Shown here piece after piece: positions 1-5,791 of a DNA stretch of 11,551 bases (position 1 is its first letter; every line of letters starts with the position of its first letter). A program made the position numbers and the translations under genes. This DNA comes from JAZDIT01 sp043804755 (GTDB lineage: Bacteria > Patescibacteriota > Minisyncoccia > Minisyncoccales > JAQTPW01). The stretch is taken from positions 1-11,551 of the forward strand of contig JAZDIT010000015.1 in NCBI GenBank assembly GCA_043804755.1, given 5' to 3'. A model generated the notes under the pieces. It did not search any database and was not told the origin of the DNA. It worked only from the letters and a program-made list of their open reading frames with translations.

Positions 1-197
1 AAAGCAACTGTAGAAGAACAACTGAGTTGGATTTCTCCGGTAACGGTTAAAGTAACTGTTGTGGAAGTGGCAGCAGCATCAGTTGGAGAAACAAAAAGAA
101 AGTTCCAACCACCGTTTATCAGCTGTGGTTCCAAATACATGAATCCTCCATAAGCAATCAAGCTAATCACTATAATCCGGCTAATTATTTTTTTCAT
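1..197 (-). CDS. Secreted or surface protein, N-terminal fragment
   Basis: This is the first 65 codons of a gene that runs off the left edge; the start is ATG at 197-195. The protein begins MKKIISR, followed by a hydrophobic stretch (about residues 8-22), which is a plausible Sec signal peptide or N-terminal anchor. After it comes a Thr/Ser/Val-rich beta-type segment (about residues 43-65, TSTTVTLTVTGEIQLSCSS). Such stretches are common at the start of exported beta-sandwich proteins in Parcubacteria-type genomes. Too little is present to name a family. No Shine-Dalgarno sequence precedes the ATG. The 71-bp gap upstream carries two copies of the AAGGTCGAAT box that also occurs upstream of both pilin genes, which suggests shared control with the pilus. 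The gene follows the membrane-anchored two-HTH gene on the same strand and could be co-transcribed with it. Export is fairly well supported; the function is unknown. Confidence 0.72.
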   Translation of the reverse strand, partial: MKKIISRIIVISLIAYGGFMYLEPQLINGGWNFLFVSPTDAAATSTTVTLTVTGEIQLSCSSTVA

Positions 198-227
198 TGT
201 GTTGATTTAATAAATTAATCTTGCTGT

Positions 228-269
228 TAATTCGACCTTTGTATTTTTGTTGTTATTCGACCTTTAATT
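228..269 (-). promoter_or_regulatory. Tandem pair of AAGGTCGAAT boxes
   Basis: Two copies of the 10-mer AAAGGTCGAA (minus strand) lie at 240-231 and 265-256, exactly 25 bp apart, in the short gap between the two-HTH gene and the secreted-protein gene. Flanking bases are also similar (AAGGTCGAATAAC and AAGGTCGAATTAAC). The same box precedes each pilin gene. It sits 34 and 59 bp from the start codon, too far to be a ribosome binding site. It could be an operator or an RNA leader element. The assignment is by repetition and position only. Confidence 0.5.
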
Positions 270-1150
270 CAATTATTTTTAACTGGTACAAGCATATAAA
301 AATATTTTTCTCCTTCTCCCGTTTTGAAAATCGGAATAATGATCCCCGATTTTTCATCCTGCGGCTCCACCTTCACTTCGTCGGAAAAAGATACTTTTAT
401 TTTTTCTTTCAATTCTTCATCAACTTCTGCAGAGGGGACGACAACCAGTCCTTCATTATTTTCTTCTGATTCTTTTCCGTTGAAAAGATTTATGATTGAA
501 AGAAAATGATTTTTAATGTTTACCAATCGGTTATCAACTTCTTCCGTGACCCATTGCCAGTATTCGCCAAAAACCGAAACGGTGTTTTGAAAAATTTCCT
601 GCATTCCGATTGTCGCCAACTGGGAATCACTAGAAATATTATTTATGGGAATTTTTATGAAAATCGTTCCACAAAACAACAAAACCAGAAGACTCAACAA
701 AACCGCAAAGCGATTTTTTCTGAATGAGAAAAAAGAAAAATCATGTGGCACAACAAGAAGATTCTGTACCACTGGAAAATTTTGATGGCTTGTTCCCTTT
801 TTTCTCCGATTGCCAAAACCGTTAGCTACTTTCAGATATTCGTTCAGCCACTCCTTTTTCGTTACCCAGTTTCTTCCCAGTTTTACGGATTTCAATTTCC
901 CCCGGCGGGCGCGCAGAGATAAATATTCCTGCGAATAATTGCAATGTTTTGCCGCCTCCAAAAGAGAAATGTAATTTTCTGATCCCTTAAGATAATCGTC
1001 CAGCCATTCCTTTCTTGTTACCCAATTTCTGCCCATTTTTTTTCCTTTCAGTTTTCCCTGTCTTATCCGCAACGCTAAATACTCCTGGGAATAGTCACAG
1101 ATTTTTGCAGCATCCTGCAGAGAGATGTAATTTGGCGTTTCAGCAATCAT
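269..1150 (-). CDS. Membrane-anchored protein with two tandem excisionase/MerR-like HTH domains
   Basis: The 293-residue protein starts with two near-identical helix-turn-helix units, residues 7-55 and 59-107 (52-residue period). Each reads Y-I-S-L-x-x-A-A-K-x-C-x-Y-S-Q-E-Y-L, then a GKLK turn, then G-R-N-W-V-T-x-K-E-W-L. This is the winged-helix pattern of the HTH_17/excisionase group, where the GRNW-V-T-K-E-W part forms the wing. A basic linker leads to one membrane span (about residues 148-165), and residues 169-293 would lie outside the membrane. The tail contains a short acidic segment but no domain I recognise. The topology resembles ToxR/CadC-like one-component regulators, which bind DNA while tethered to the membrane; the analogy is architectural, not homology. 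A GGGAT-like weak ribosome binding site precedes the ATG at 1150. The gene stands alone behind a 332-bp non-coding region, with the secreted-protein gene 71 bp downstream. The HTH call is strong; its targets are unknown. Confidence 0.85.
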   Translation of the reverse strand: MIAETPNYISLQDAAKICDYSQEYLALRIRQGKLKGKKMGRNWVTRKEWLDDYLKGSENYISLLEAAKHCNYSQEYLSLRARRGKLKSVKLGRNWVTKKEWLNEYLKVANGFGNRRKKGTSHQNFPVVQNLLVVPHDFSFFSFRKNRFAVLLSLLVLLFCGTIFIKIPINNISSDSQLATIGMQEIFQNTVSVFGEYWQWVTEEVDNRLVNIKNHFLSIINLFNGKESEENNEGLVVVPSAEVDEELKEKIKVSFSDEVKVEPQDEKSGIIIPIFKTGEGEKYFYMLVPVKNN

Positions 1151-1206
1151 TTTTATCCCGGAATAAGATATCGGATGTATCGTTTATCCAATATTTTATA
1201 GAGATT

Positions 1207-1240
1207 AGTATATTTTCCTATAATTAGAGGGGGTGGTCAA
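1207..1240 (-). promoter_or_regulatory. Weak promoter candidate for the two-HTH gene
   Basis: On the minus strand TTGACC (1240-1235) is followed by a -10-like TATACT (1212-1207). The 22-bp spacing is too long for a standard sigma-70 promoter. GAAAAT at 17 bp is the alternative -10. Either would give a leader of about 50 nt before the ATG at 1150. Tentative. Confidence 0.3.
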
Positions 1241-1246
1241 TGGTCT

Positions 1247-1259
1247 AAGCTGTGGATAA
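1247..1259 (-). promoter_or_regulatory. DnaA-box-like site TTATCCACAGCTT
   Basis: Minus-strand TTATCCACA matches the DnaA-box consensus (TTATNCACA) exactly. A 13-mer differing by one base, TTTTCCACAGCTT, occurs at 8865-8853, upstream of the pilin promoter. Both end about 35 bp upstream of a -10-like hexamer. It may be a regulator or DnaA site, or chance. Confidence 0.3.
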
Positions 1260-1277
1260 TTATGAGATTGATTTAAG

Positions 1278-1291
1278 CGGAAAATTTTCCG
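1278..1291. promoter_or_regulatory. Perfect 14-bp palindrome CGGAAAATTTTCCG
   Basis: The sequence is its own reverse complement. It lies in the non-coding region upstream of the two-HTH gene, 19 bp from the DnaA-box-like site. It has no loop, so a dimeric protein-binding site is more likely than an RNA hairpin. The binding protein is unknown. Confidence 0.35.
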
Positions 1292-1310
1292 TAAAAATAA
1301 GGTTTTAAAC

Positions 1311-1341
1311 AAAAAAGCAGCTACCATAAAGGGCTGTTTTT
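1311..1341 (-). terminator. Rho-independent terminator-like hairpin downstream of rodA
   Basis: On the minus strand CAGC-CC, a TTTAT loop, then GG-TA-GCTG is followed by C and TTTTTT. The stem is short and has a two-base bulge. The plus strand also reads into a run of five T, so it could work in both directions. It lies about 140 bp past the rodA stop codon and would insulate the two-HTH gene. Confidence 0.5.
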
Positions 1342-1430
1342 GTATAAATAATCTTCATCCTTTCCCCAAGTTGGAATTGTTCGGAGAATAACGGGAAGAA
1401 GGTTCTGTTTCCTATTAAGGTTTATTAATG

Positions 1431-1485
1431 TTGTTTCTGAAGTATACGAAGAAACAAGGTTCTTGCCTCATGGCAATGATTCTTA
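1431..1485 (-). repeat. Hairpin repeat, copy C, starting at the rodA stop codon
   Basis: Read on the minus strand, the element begins with the TAA stop codon of rodA (1485-1483). It continues GAATC, a hairpin (TTGCC, TCAT loop on the plus strand, GGCAA), then AGAACCTTGTTTC, whose TTGTTTCT (1457-1450) pairs perfectly with AGAAACAA (1438-1431) across an 11-nt loop. The two copies between the response regulator and pilT share the constant parts but carry different hairpin arms. It is either a mobile or REP-like repeat or a conserved 3'-end structure. Confidence 0.55.
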
Positions 1486-2580
1486 CTGATTGATTTTAAT
1501 ATTCTGAAGGATACCAATTGCCATAAAAACCGCGATTAAACCCGATCCGCCATAGCTTATCAGCGGTAAAGAAATGCCAATGATCGGCAGTATCCCCATA
1601 TTCATGCCCATATGGATGAATATTTGGGTTATTAAGAGGATTATCACCCCTGAAGCAAATAATCTTGGAAAATTATTATTTGCTGAAACGGCGATTTTCA
1701 TTATCCTCCAAATTAAGATCATAAAAAGAGCTAAAGTTATCATAACTCCCAAAAGACCGGTACTTTCCGCAATATTTGCAAAAACGAAGTCATTATGCGA
1801 TTCCGGCAGAAAACCATACTGGGTTTGAGAACCATTGCCGATTCCTTGTCCCAAAAATCCGCCGGCACCTATGGCAATCTTTGACTGCGCCTGATTCCAT
1901 CCTGTTTCCAAGGGATCTGTAAGTTGTGGCATGAAAAAACCGACAATTCTCATTTTTTGATAATCTTTCAGAATCGTTCCCCAACTTAATGCAAGAAGAG
2001 AAGCGAAAATCAGAATTAAAATCAGAAAATGGCGTATTTTTATGCCGGAAATAATCAATACTCCCAACCAAATTGCAAGTAAAATCAAAACTGAACCTAA
2101 ATTCGGCTGGAAAAAAATCAGTGCGGTCGGCAAGAGAACGTAAGCTCCCGAAAGGAAAATATGCCTCATACGGTACATTTCGATATGACGCATTGAAAAA
2201 TACTTTGCCAGCAAAATTATAAGGATAATTTTTGTAAATTCTACCGGATCAACGGATATCGTGCCTATCCTATACCAAGATTTCGTCCCCCTTACTTCCG
2301 GTGCAAATAAAAACAAAAGTACCAGACTTAGAATACAGATGAAATAAATAACCAAAATAAGATATGGATTGTTCCGAAAATTTCGCCAATCAAGAAAACT
2401 GAAAATTATCATCAAAAATAAACCTAAGCTAAAGAAACTAATCTGTTTTTTTAAGTTGGAAAAATCCCCGCCGTTCGATGAACTGTTATAGATTGCCAAA
2501 AACCCTATTCCTGTAATCAGTACTGCGGCAATAACCAGTATCCAATCAAATCTTCTAAAGTGAGACAATATTGTTTTCAT
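1483..2580 (-). CDS. rodA: Rod-shape SEDS peptidoglycan polymerase RodA
   Basis: RodA is the SEDS-family glycosyltransferase that polymerises lipid II into glycan strands during cell elongation, together with a class B PBP. The 365-residue protein is near the usual length (about 370) and hydrophobic throughout, with roughly ten membrane spans. Family signatures are present. V-D-P-V-E-F-T-K (110-117) matches the usual QPSEFxK loop. Q-S-K-I-A-I-G-A-G-G (232-241) precedes the GFLPESHNDFVFA loop (257-269), in which Asp264 aligns with the essential Asp of E. coli RodA. The C-terminal P-L-I-S-Y-G-G-S-G (339-347) is typical. FtsW is the main alternative; the short termini and IAIGAGGFLGQG segment favour RodA. 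No PBP2 or mre genes are in view. A -10-like TAAAAT lies only 6 nt before the ATG, so the message may be leaderless. The TAA stop is the first three bases of a hairpin repeat. Confidence 0.93.
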   Translation of the reverse strand: MKTILSHFRRFDWILVIAAVLITGIGFLAIYNSSSNGGDFSNLKKQISFFSLGLFLMIIFSFLDWRNFRNNPYLILVIYFICILSLVLLFLFAPEVRGTKSWYRIGTISVDPVEFTKIILIILLAKYFSMRHIEMYRMRHIFLSGAYVLLPTALIFFQPNLGSVLILLAIWLGVLIISGIKIRHFLILILIFASLLALSWGTILKDYQKMRIVGFFMPQLTDPLETGWNQAQSKIAIGAGGFLGQGIGNGSQTQYGFLPESHNDFVFANIAESTGLLGVMITLALFMILIWRIMKIAVSANNNFPRLFASGVIILLITQIFIHMGMNMGILPIIGISLPLISYGGSGLIAVFMAIGILQNIKINQ

Positions 2581-2615
2581 AATCCAATTTTAGTATGAAC
2601 CATTCTCCCCTGCAA
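2581..2615 (-). promoter_or_regulatory. Candidate rodA promoter, possibly leaderless
   Basis: On the minus strand TTGCAG is followed after 17 bp by TAAAAT (5 of 6 matches to TATAAT), then TGGATT and the rodA ATG. A start site 6-8 nt past the -10 would fall at or next to the start codon. The -35 matches only 3 of 6, so this is tentative. Confidence 0.4.
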
Positions 2616-2645
2616 GCGCGTGCCTCTCTTATTTGTTATGATGCG

Positions 2646-2680
2646 AAAAATAAAAATGTCCGTTTTCCATTGGACATTTT
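2646..2680 (-). terminator. Rho-independent terminator after ligA
   Basis: A perfect 9-bp stem, AAAATGTCC (2661-2653) with GGACATTTT (2672-2680), surrounds a 10-nt loop. On the minus strand it is followed by TATTTTT. It begins 15 bp after the ligA stop codon and marks the end of the pilus-ligA transcription unit. Confidence 0.75.
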
Positions 2681-2695
2681 CGTTTATCAAAAAAA

Positions 2696-4765
2696 TTATT
2701 TAATTATTTTCGAAAATTCTCGTTCATCCATTATCTTAACGCCCAATTTTTTGGCTTTTTCAAATTTTGTTCCCGGTTCCTTTCCAGCTACAAGAAAATT
2801 CGTATTTCTGGAAATTGATTTATTGACATCCCCTCCCAATAAATTTATTTTTTCTTTGGCCGCCTCTCTGGACATTGTTTCCAAAGTCCCAGTCAAAACG
2901 AATGAAATGCCTTCTAAGGGCTGATATTCAGGCTTTTTTTCCGAGATTATTTTGACGCCGACGTTTTTCAGTTTGTTTATAAAACGTAAATTTCTCGGCT
3001 CGTGCAAGAAATCATGAATTGATTTTGATACAACGGGACCCACGTCTGCCACGTTTTGCAGATCATCGAACGAAACTTTTTCTATTTTTTCTATGGATTC
3101 AAATTTCCCCGCCAAGTCCTTTGCCGTTTCTTCGCCGACATTCCTTATGCCCAAAGTATAAATGAACCTCGCCAGACTGATTTTTTTCTTGGATTGGATC
3201 GCCAAAATTAAATTTTGAGCTGATTTTTCACCGAATCTCTCCAAAAACATCACGTCCGATTCTTTCAGTTTGAACAGATCGGCCGGATCGTAAACCAATC
3301 CTTCATCTAAAAACCTGTCTATTATTTTCGGCCCCACTCCGTCCATATCAAAAGCATCTTTGGAAACAAAGTGGTAGAAGTATTCTCTCCTTTGCGCGGG
3401 ACAATTTTTCGCATTCGGACAACGCCAAAGAACCTCTTTCCCGGGTTTAATCAATTTCGTTCCGCAAGACGGGCAAAATCGGGGCATTTTGAATTCTTTT
3501 TCTTTTCCCGCCCTTAACTCCGGCAAAACCTTCACGATGTCGGGAATAACATCCCCGGCCCTTCCGATAATAACCGTATCTCCTATCTTCAAGCCCAGCC
3601 TTTTTATTTCGTCTTCATTGTGCAATGTGGCATGCGAAATCGTAACTCCGCCCACTCCAACCGGTTGTACAATGGCAACCGGAGTAATGACACCCGTCCT
3701 TCCTATCTGGATTTTTATGTTTTCCACTATCGTCGTTGCTTGTTTTAGCGGAAATTTGAAAGCAATAGTTGCACGAGGAGCCTTACCTACAACTCCAAGC
3801 TCTTCGGAAATTCTGTCGTTATTTATTTGGACGACAACGCCATCTATCTCATAAGGCAATTTACCCCGATTCTTATACCAAAAACCATGATATTCAAAAA
3901 CCTCATCCAGATTTTTACAGTATTTATTGTATTTATTGTTCGTTTTGAATCCGAGAGCATGAAGAATTTTGTGCGCTTCTTCGTGGGTTTTTTGACCGAG
4001 ATCGGTTATCAGAAAATAGGTATTCGAGTCCAGTCTTCTTTTCGCCATGATTTTCGGATCCAATTGTCTGATTGAGCCCGCGGCCAAATTTCGGGGATTG
4101 GCAAAAACCGGCAACCTCAATCTCTTTTGCCCTTCATTTACTTTCTCAAAATCTTTTTTGGTGATTATGGCTTCTCCTCTCGCCACCACTTCTCGCAATC
4201 CTTTTCCCTTAATCACCTCAACCGCATCCCCCAAACCTTCTTTTCTCAAATCATCCAGAACATCATCTAAATCACGCAACTTCAAAGGTATCGCCTCTAT
4301 TGTTTTCAAATTTTGGGTGACATCTTCTCCGATTGTTCCATCGCCACGGGTTGATCCAGTCGTAAAGATACCATTTTCATATATCAATTCTATTGCCAAA
4401 CCGTCCAGTTTGGGTTCGCAATAATAATCGACCTGCGCCAATTCATTTTTATTCAGAATCCGCGAAAATCTGTCCTGCCAATCCTTCATATCCTGACGGG
4501 AAAACGCATCAAAAAATGAAAGCATCCTTTGCGAATGCCTGACTTTGGTAAATTCTTTAAGCGGCTCCCCTCCGACTCTTTGCGTCGGGGAATCGGACGC
4601 CACAAATTCTGGGAACTTTTGTTCCAAATCAAAAAGCTCCTTTTTCAAGGAGTCCAGAGCCGCGTCCGAAATTTCCTGACGATCCAAAATGTGATATAAG
4701 TACCGGTAATGGTTGATCGATTTTTTCAGTTTTCCGATCCTGTTTTTTGCTTCGGTTTTTGTCAT
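2696..4765 (-). CDS. ligA: NAD-dependent DNA ligase LigA
   Basis: LigA seals nicks between Okazaki fragments and in repair, using NAD+. The 689-residue protein has all domains in order: Ia NAD-binding helices (about 1-70, H19-Y20-R21-Y22), the adenylation domain with nucleophile motif K119-L-D-G, TRGDG (139-143) and FANPRNLAAG (221-230), an OB fold (about 340-425), a four-Cys zinc finger (C431, C434, C449, C455), helix-hairpin-helix repeats (about 470-590) and a C-terminal BRCT domain (about 616-689). Two oddities stand out. Motif IV, E-I-D-G-V-V-V-Q (306-313), has Gln where well-studied LigAs have a catalytic Lys. There is also an insertion of about 20 residues (about 165-190) before the ARGEA strand. 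ATG at 4765 follows the PilX-like stop by 26 bp, so the gene looks like the last cistron of the pilus operon. No clear ribosome binding site is seen. Confidence 0.97.
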   Translation of the reverse strand: MTKTEAKNRIGKLKKSINHYRYLYHILDRQEISDAALDSLKKELFDLEQKFPEFVASDSPTQRVGGEPLKEFTKVRHSQRMLSFFDAFSRQDMKDWQDRFSRILNKNELAQVDYYCEPKLDGLAIELIYENGIFTTGSTRGDGTIGEDVTQNLKTIEAIPLKLRDLDDVLDDLRKEGLGDAVEVIKGKGLREVVARGEAIITKKDFEKVNEGQKRLRLPVFANPRNLAAGSIRQLDPKIMAKRRLDSNTYFLITDLGQKTHEEAHKILHALGFKTNNKYNKYCKNLDEVFEYHGFWYKNRGKLPYEIDGVVVQINNDRISEELGVVGKAPRATIAFKFPLKQATTIVENIKIQIGRTGVITPVAIVQPVGVGGVTISHATLHNEDEIKRLGLKIGDTVIIGRAGDVIPDIVKVLPELRAGKEKEFKMPRFCPSCGTKLIKPGKEVLWRCPNAKNCPAQRREYFYHFVSKDAFDMDGVGPKIIDRFLDEGLVYDPADLFKLKESDVMFLERFGEKSAQNLILAIQSKKKISLARFIYTLGIRNVGEETAKDLAGKFESIEKIEKVSFDDLQNVADVGPVVSKSIHDFLHEPRNLRFINKLKNVGVKIISEKKPEYQPLEGISFVLTGTLETMSREAAKEKINLLGGDVNKSISRNTNFLVAGKEPGTKFEKAKKLGVKIMDEREFSKIIK

Positions 4766-4791
4766 TTAAATATTTTCGGGCCGGAAGATTG

Positions 4792-5211
4792 TTATCTTGA
4801 TATTTGAAGAGCCCTTTTTGTTTCTTTAAAAACGCCTATCGATTTTATGCAGTAATTAACGCCGACGGGGCAGCCGTTCTCGCTTGCCCCCATTCCTGAA
4901 ACAAAATAAACGGAATCTTCCTCGTCCTGTACGGAGTTGCTGTTCAAATCCAGATAATCGGAAAATTCACATGTTGAAGTGCAATTTGTACTGAAAAGAG
5001 CCGTTTCTATGCCGGTTTCAGCGGTGTAAAACGCAACAACCGAATATCCTATTCCTCTTATTGTCTTTATTTGGCCTACAAGAATTGAATTTAATCCCAA
5101 AGTAATGGCAAGCAAAATTCCCATTATTAACAATGCCAAATATATTGAAATCCCTTTTTTATTTGCGATTCTTCCGAAGTTTTTGAAAAGGTTTTTAAAA
5201 AAAGTCAGCAT
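4792..5211 (-). CDS. PilX-like minor pilin / pilus assembly protein
   Basis: The 139-residue protein has a basic leader (M1-K19), then K-K-G20 followed by a hydrophobic segment (about 21-45, GISIYLALLIMGILLAITLG) and a small C-terminal domain with four Cys (STNCTSTCEF, GCPVG, NYC). The I-R-G-x-G-Y-S-V-V-A-F-Y-T-A-E-T-G-I-E stretch after the helix is typical of PilX-like proteins in this position. The residue five after Gly20 is Leu rather than the Glu of most pilins, as in tip-type GspK/PilX proteins, so cleavage after Gly20 is plausible but not certain. I chose ATG at 5211, one base after the PilW-like stop, which suits translational coupling. A TTG at 5229 would add six residues. It is the last of four pseudopilins and probably helps form the priming tip complex. 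Confidence 0.72.
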   Translation of the reverse strand: MLTFFKNLFKNFGRIANKKGISIYLALLIMGILLAITLGLNSILVGQIKTIRGIGYSVVAFYTAETGIETALFSTNCTSTCEFSDYLDLNSNSVQDEEDSVYFVSGMGASENGCPVGVNYCIKSIGVFKETKRALQISR

Positions 5212-5212
5212 T

Positions 5213-5791
5213 TTAGTATGAAACGTCAAAATTTCTCTGGGAGATTGTCGTTTGTATTTGGCTTCCCACCTGATCCCTTCCTTCCATTTTCCAGAAAACG
5301 GTCACTGCGGGCTGGAGATTATCGTCTTGTTCCTGTCCGGAAACGACAAACTCAAAGGAATTTATTCTCGGTATCGTTGAAGTGGAAGTCAGGGCAAAAA
5401 CACTGCCGTTTTTATTCTCTCTCAGTTGGTTGTTCTCCAGATAAAATTCCTGGCATTCACCGTTATAATTTTTGAATTTGATTCCCTCTCCCGAATGTGT
5501 CAATTCATAATTAAGATTGGGCTGGGAAAGACAGGTGGCCGTCAGATCTTTTTTTGTCATTCTAATCGCTCTGCTCATGTATTCCAATGCATAACTTGTC
5601 TGATCCAAAAGTTCCTGCTGTGCGAATATCCTTCTTTGGGATTTTATACCGGTCACAAAAACTTCCAAAGCCGCTCCGATAATTATGGAGAAAATGACCA
5701 TTGCGACAAGTATCTCGACAAGGGTGAACCCTGCACTTTTTTCAGAGAAGTGCGGGGTAAATTCCGTCTTTTTCGAATTATTTATTACCAT
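5213..5791 (-). CDS. PilW/GspJ-like minor pilin
   Basis: The 192-residue prepilin-like protein has a leader ending HFSEKSAG21, then F22-T-L-V-E26-I-L-V-A, the class III signal with Glu at mature position 5 and a helix to about residue 42. The segment after the helix (QQELLDQTSYALEYMSRAIR) and the beta-rich body with a Cys pair (about C87 and C112) fit the PilW/GspJ group. In that family the protein joins the minor-pilin tip complex that starts pilus assembly. It starts at ATG 5791, overlapping the PilV-like gene by 7 bp, and stops one base before the PilX-like ATG, so the cluster is translated as a block. The leader codons contain a 10-bp stem-loop (5729-5757) related to that in the PilV-like leader. 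The family level (PilW rather than another pseudopilin) is less certain than the pilin class. Confidence 0.8.
   Translation of the reverse strand: MVINNSKKTEFTPHFSEKSAGFTLVEILVAMVIFSIIIGAALEVFVTGIKSQRRIFAQQELLDQTSYALEYMSRAIRMTKKDLTATCLSQPNLNYELTHSGEGIKFKNYNGECQEFYLENNQLRENKNGSVFALTSTSTIPRINSFEFVVSGQEQDDNLQPAVTVFWKMEGRDQVGSQIQTTISQRNFDVSY

Larger units (their letters stand above)
1151..1482. other. 332-bp non-coding region between rodA and the two-HTH gene
   Basis: No convincing gene is seen on either strand. In the direction of transcription the region holds a hairpin repeat starting at the rodA stop codon (1485-1431), a possible decayed repeat remnant (about 1407-1395), a terminator-like hairpin with a T-run (1341-1311), a perfect 14-bp palindrome (1278-1291), a DnaA-box-like 9-mer (1259-1251) and a weak promoter for the two-HTH gene (about 1240-1207). 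Confidence 0.7.

Noticed and set aside
231..265. GGTCGAAT resembling the tRNA T-loop (GGTTCGAATCC)
   Set aside because: No acceptor, D or anticodon arms can be built around it, and the copies are only about 12 bp long.
1251..1259. DnaA box as a sign of a replication origin
   Set aside because: Only one exact box is present, there is no cluster, and dnaA, dnaN and rpmH are absent.
1793..2071. Second minus-strand open frame inside rodA
   Set aside because: It is an out-of-frame shadow of rodA; the rodA frame carries all the family motifs.
3489..4424. Plus-strand open frames opposite ligA
   Set aside because: They are antisense to a well-conserved gene, show low-complexity Ser/Thr/Phe-rich translations and match no motif I know.
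5212..5229. TTG start at 5229 for the PilX-like gene
   Set aside because: It overlaps the PilW-like gene by 17 bp without a ribosome binding site, while ATG at 5211 directly follows the upstream stop codon.
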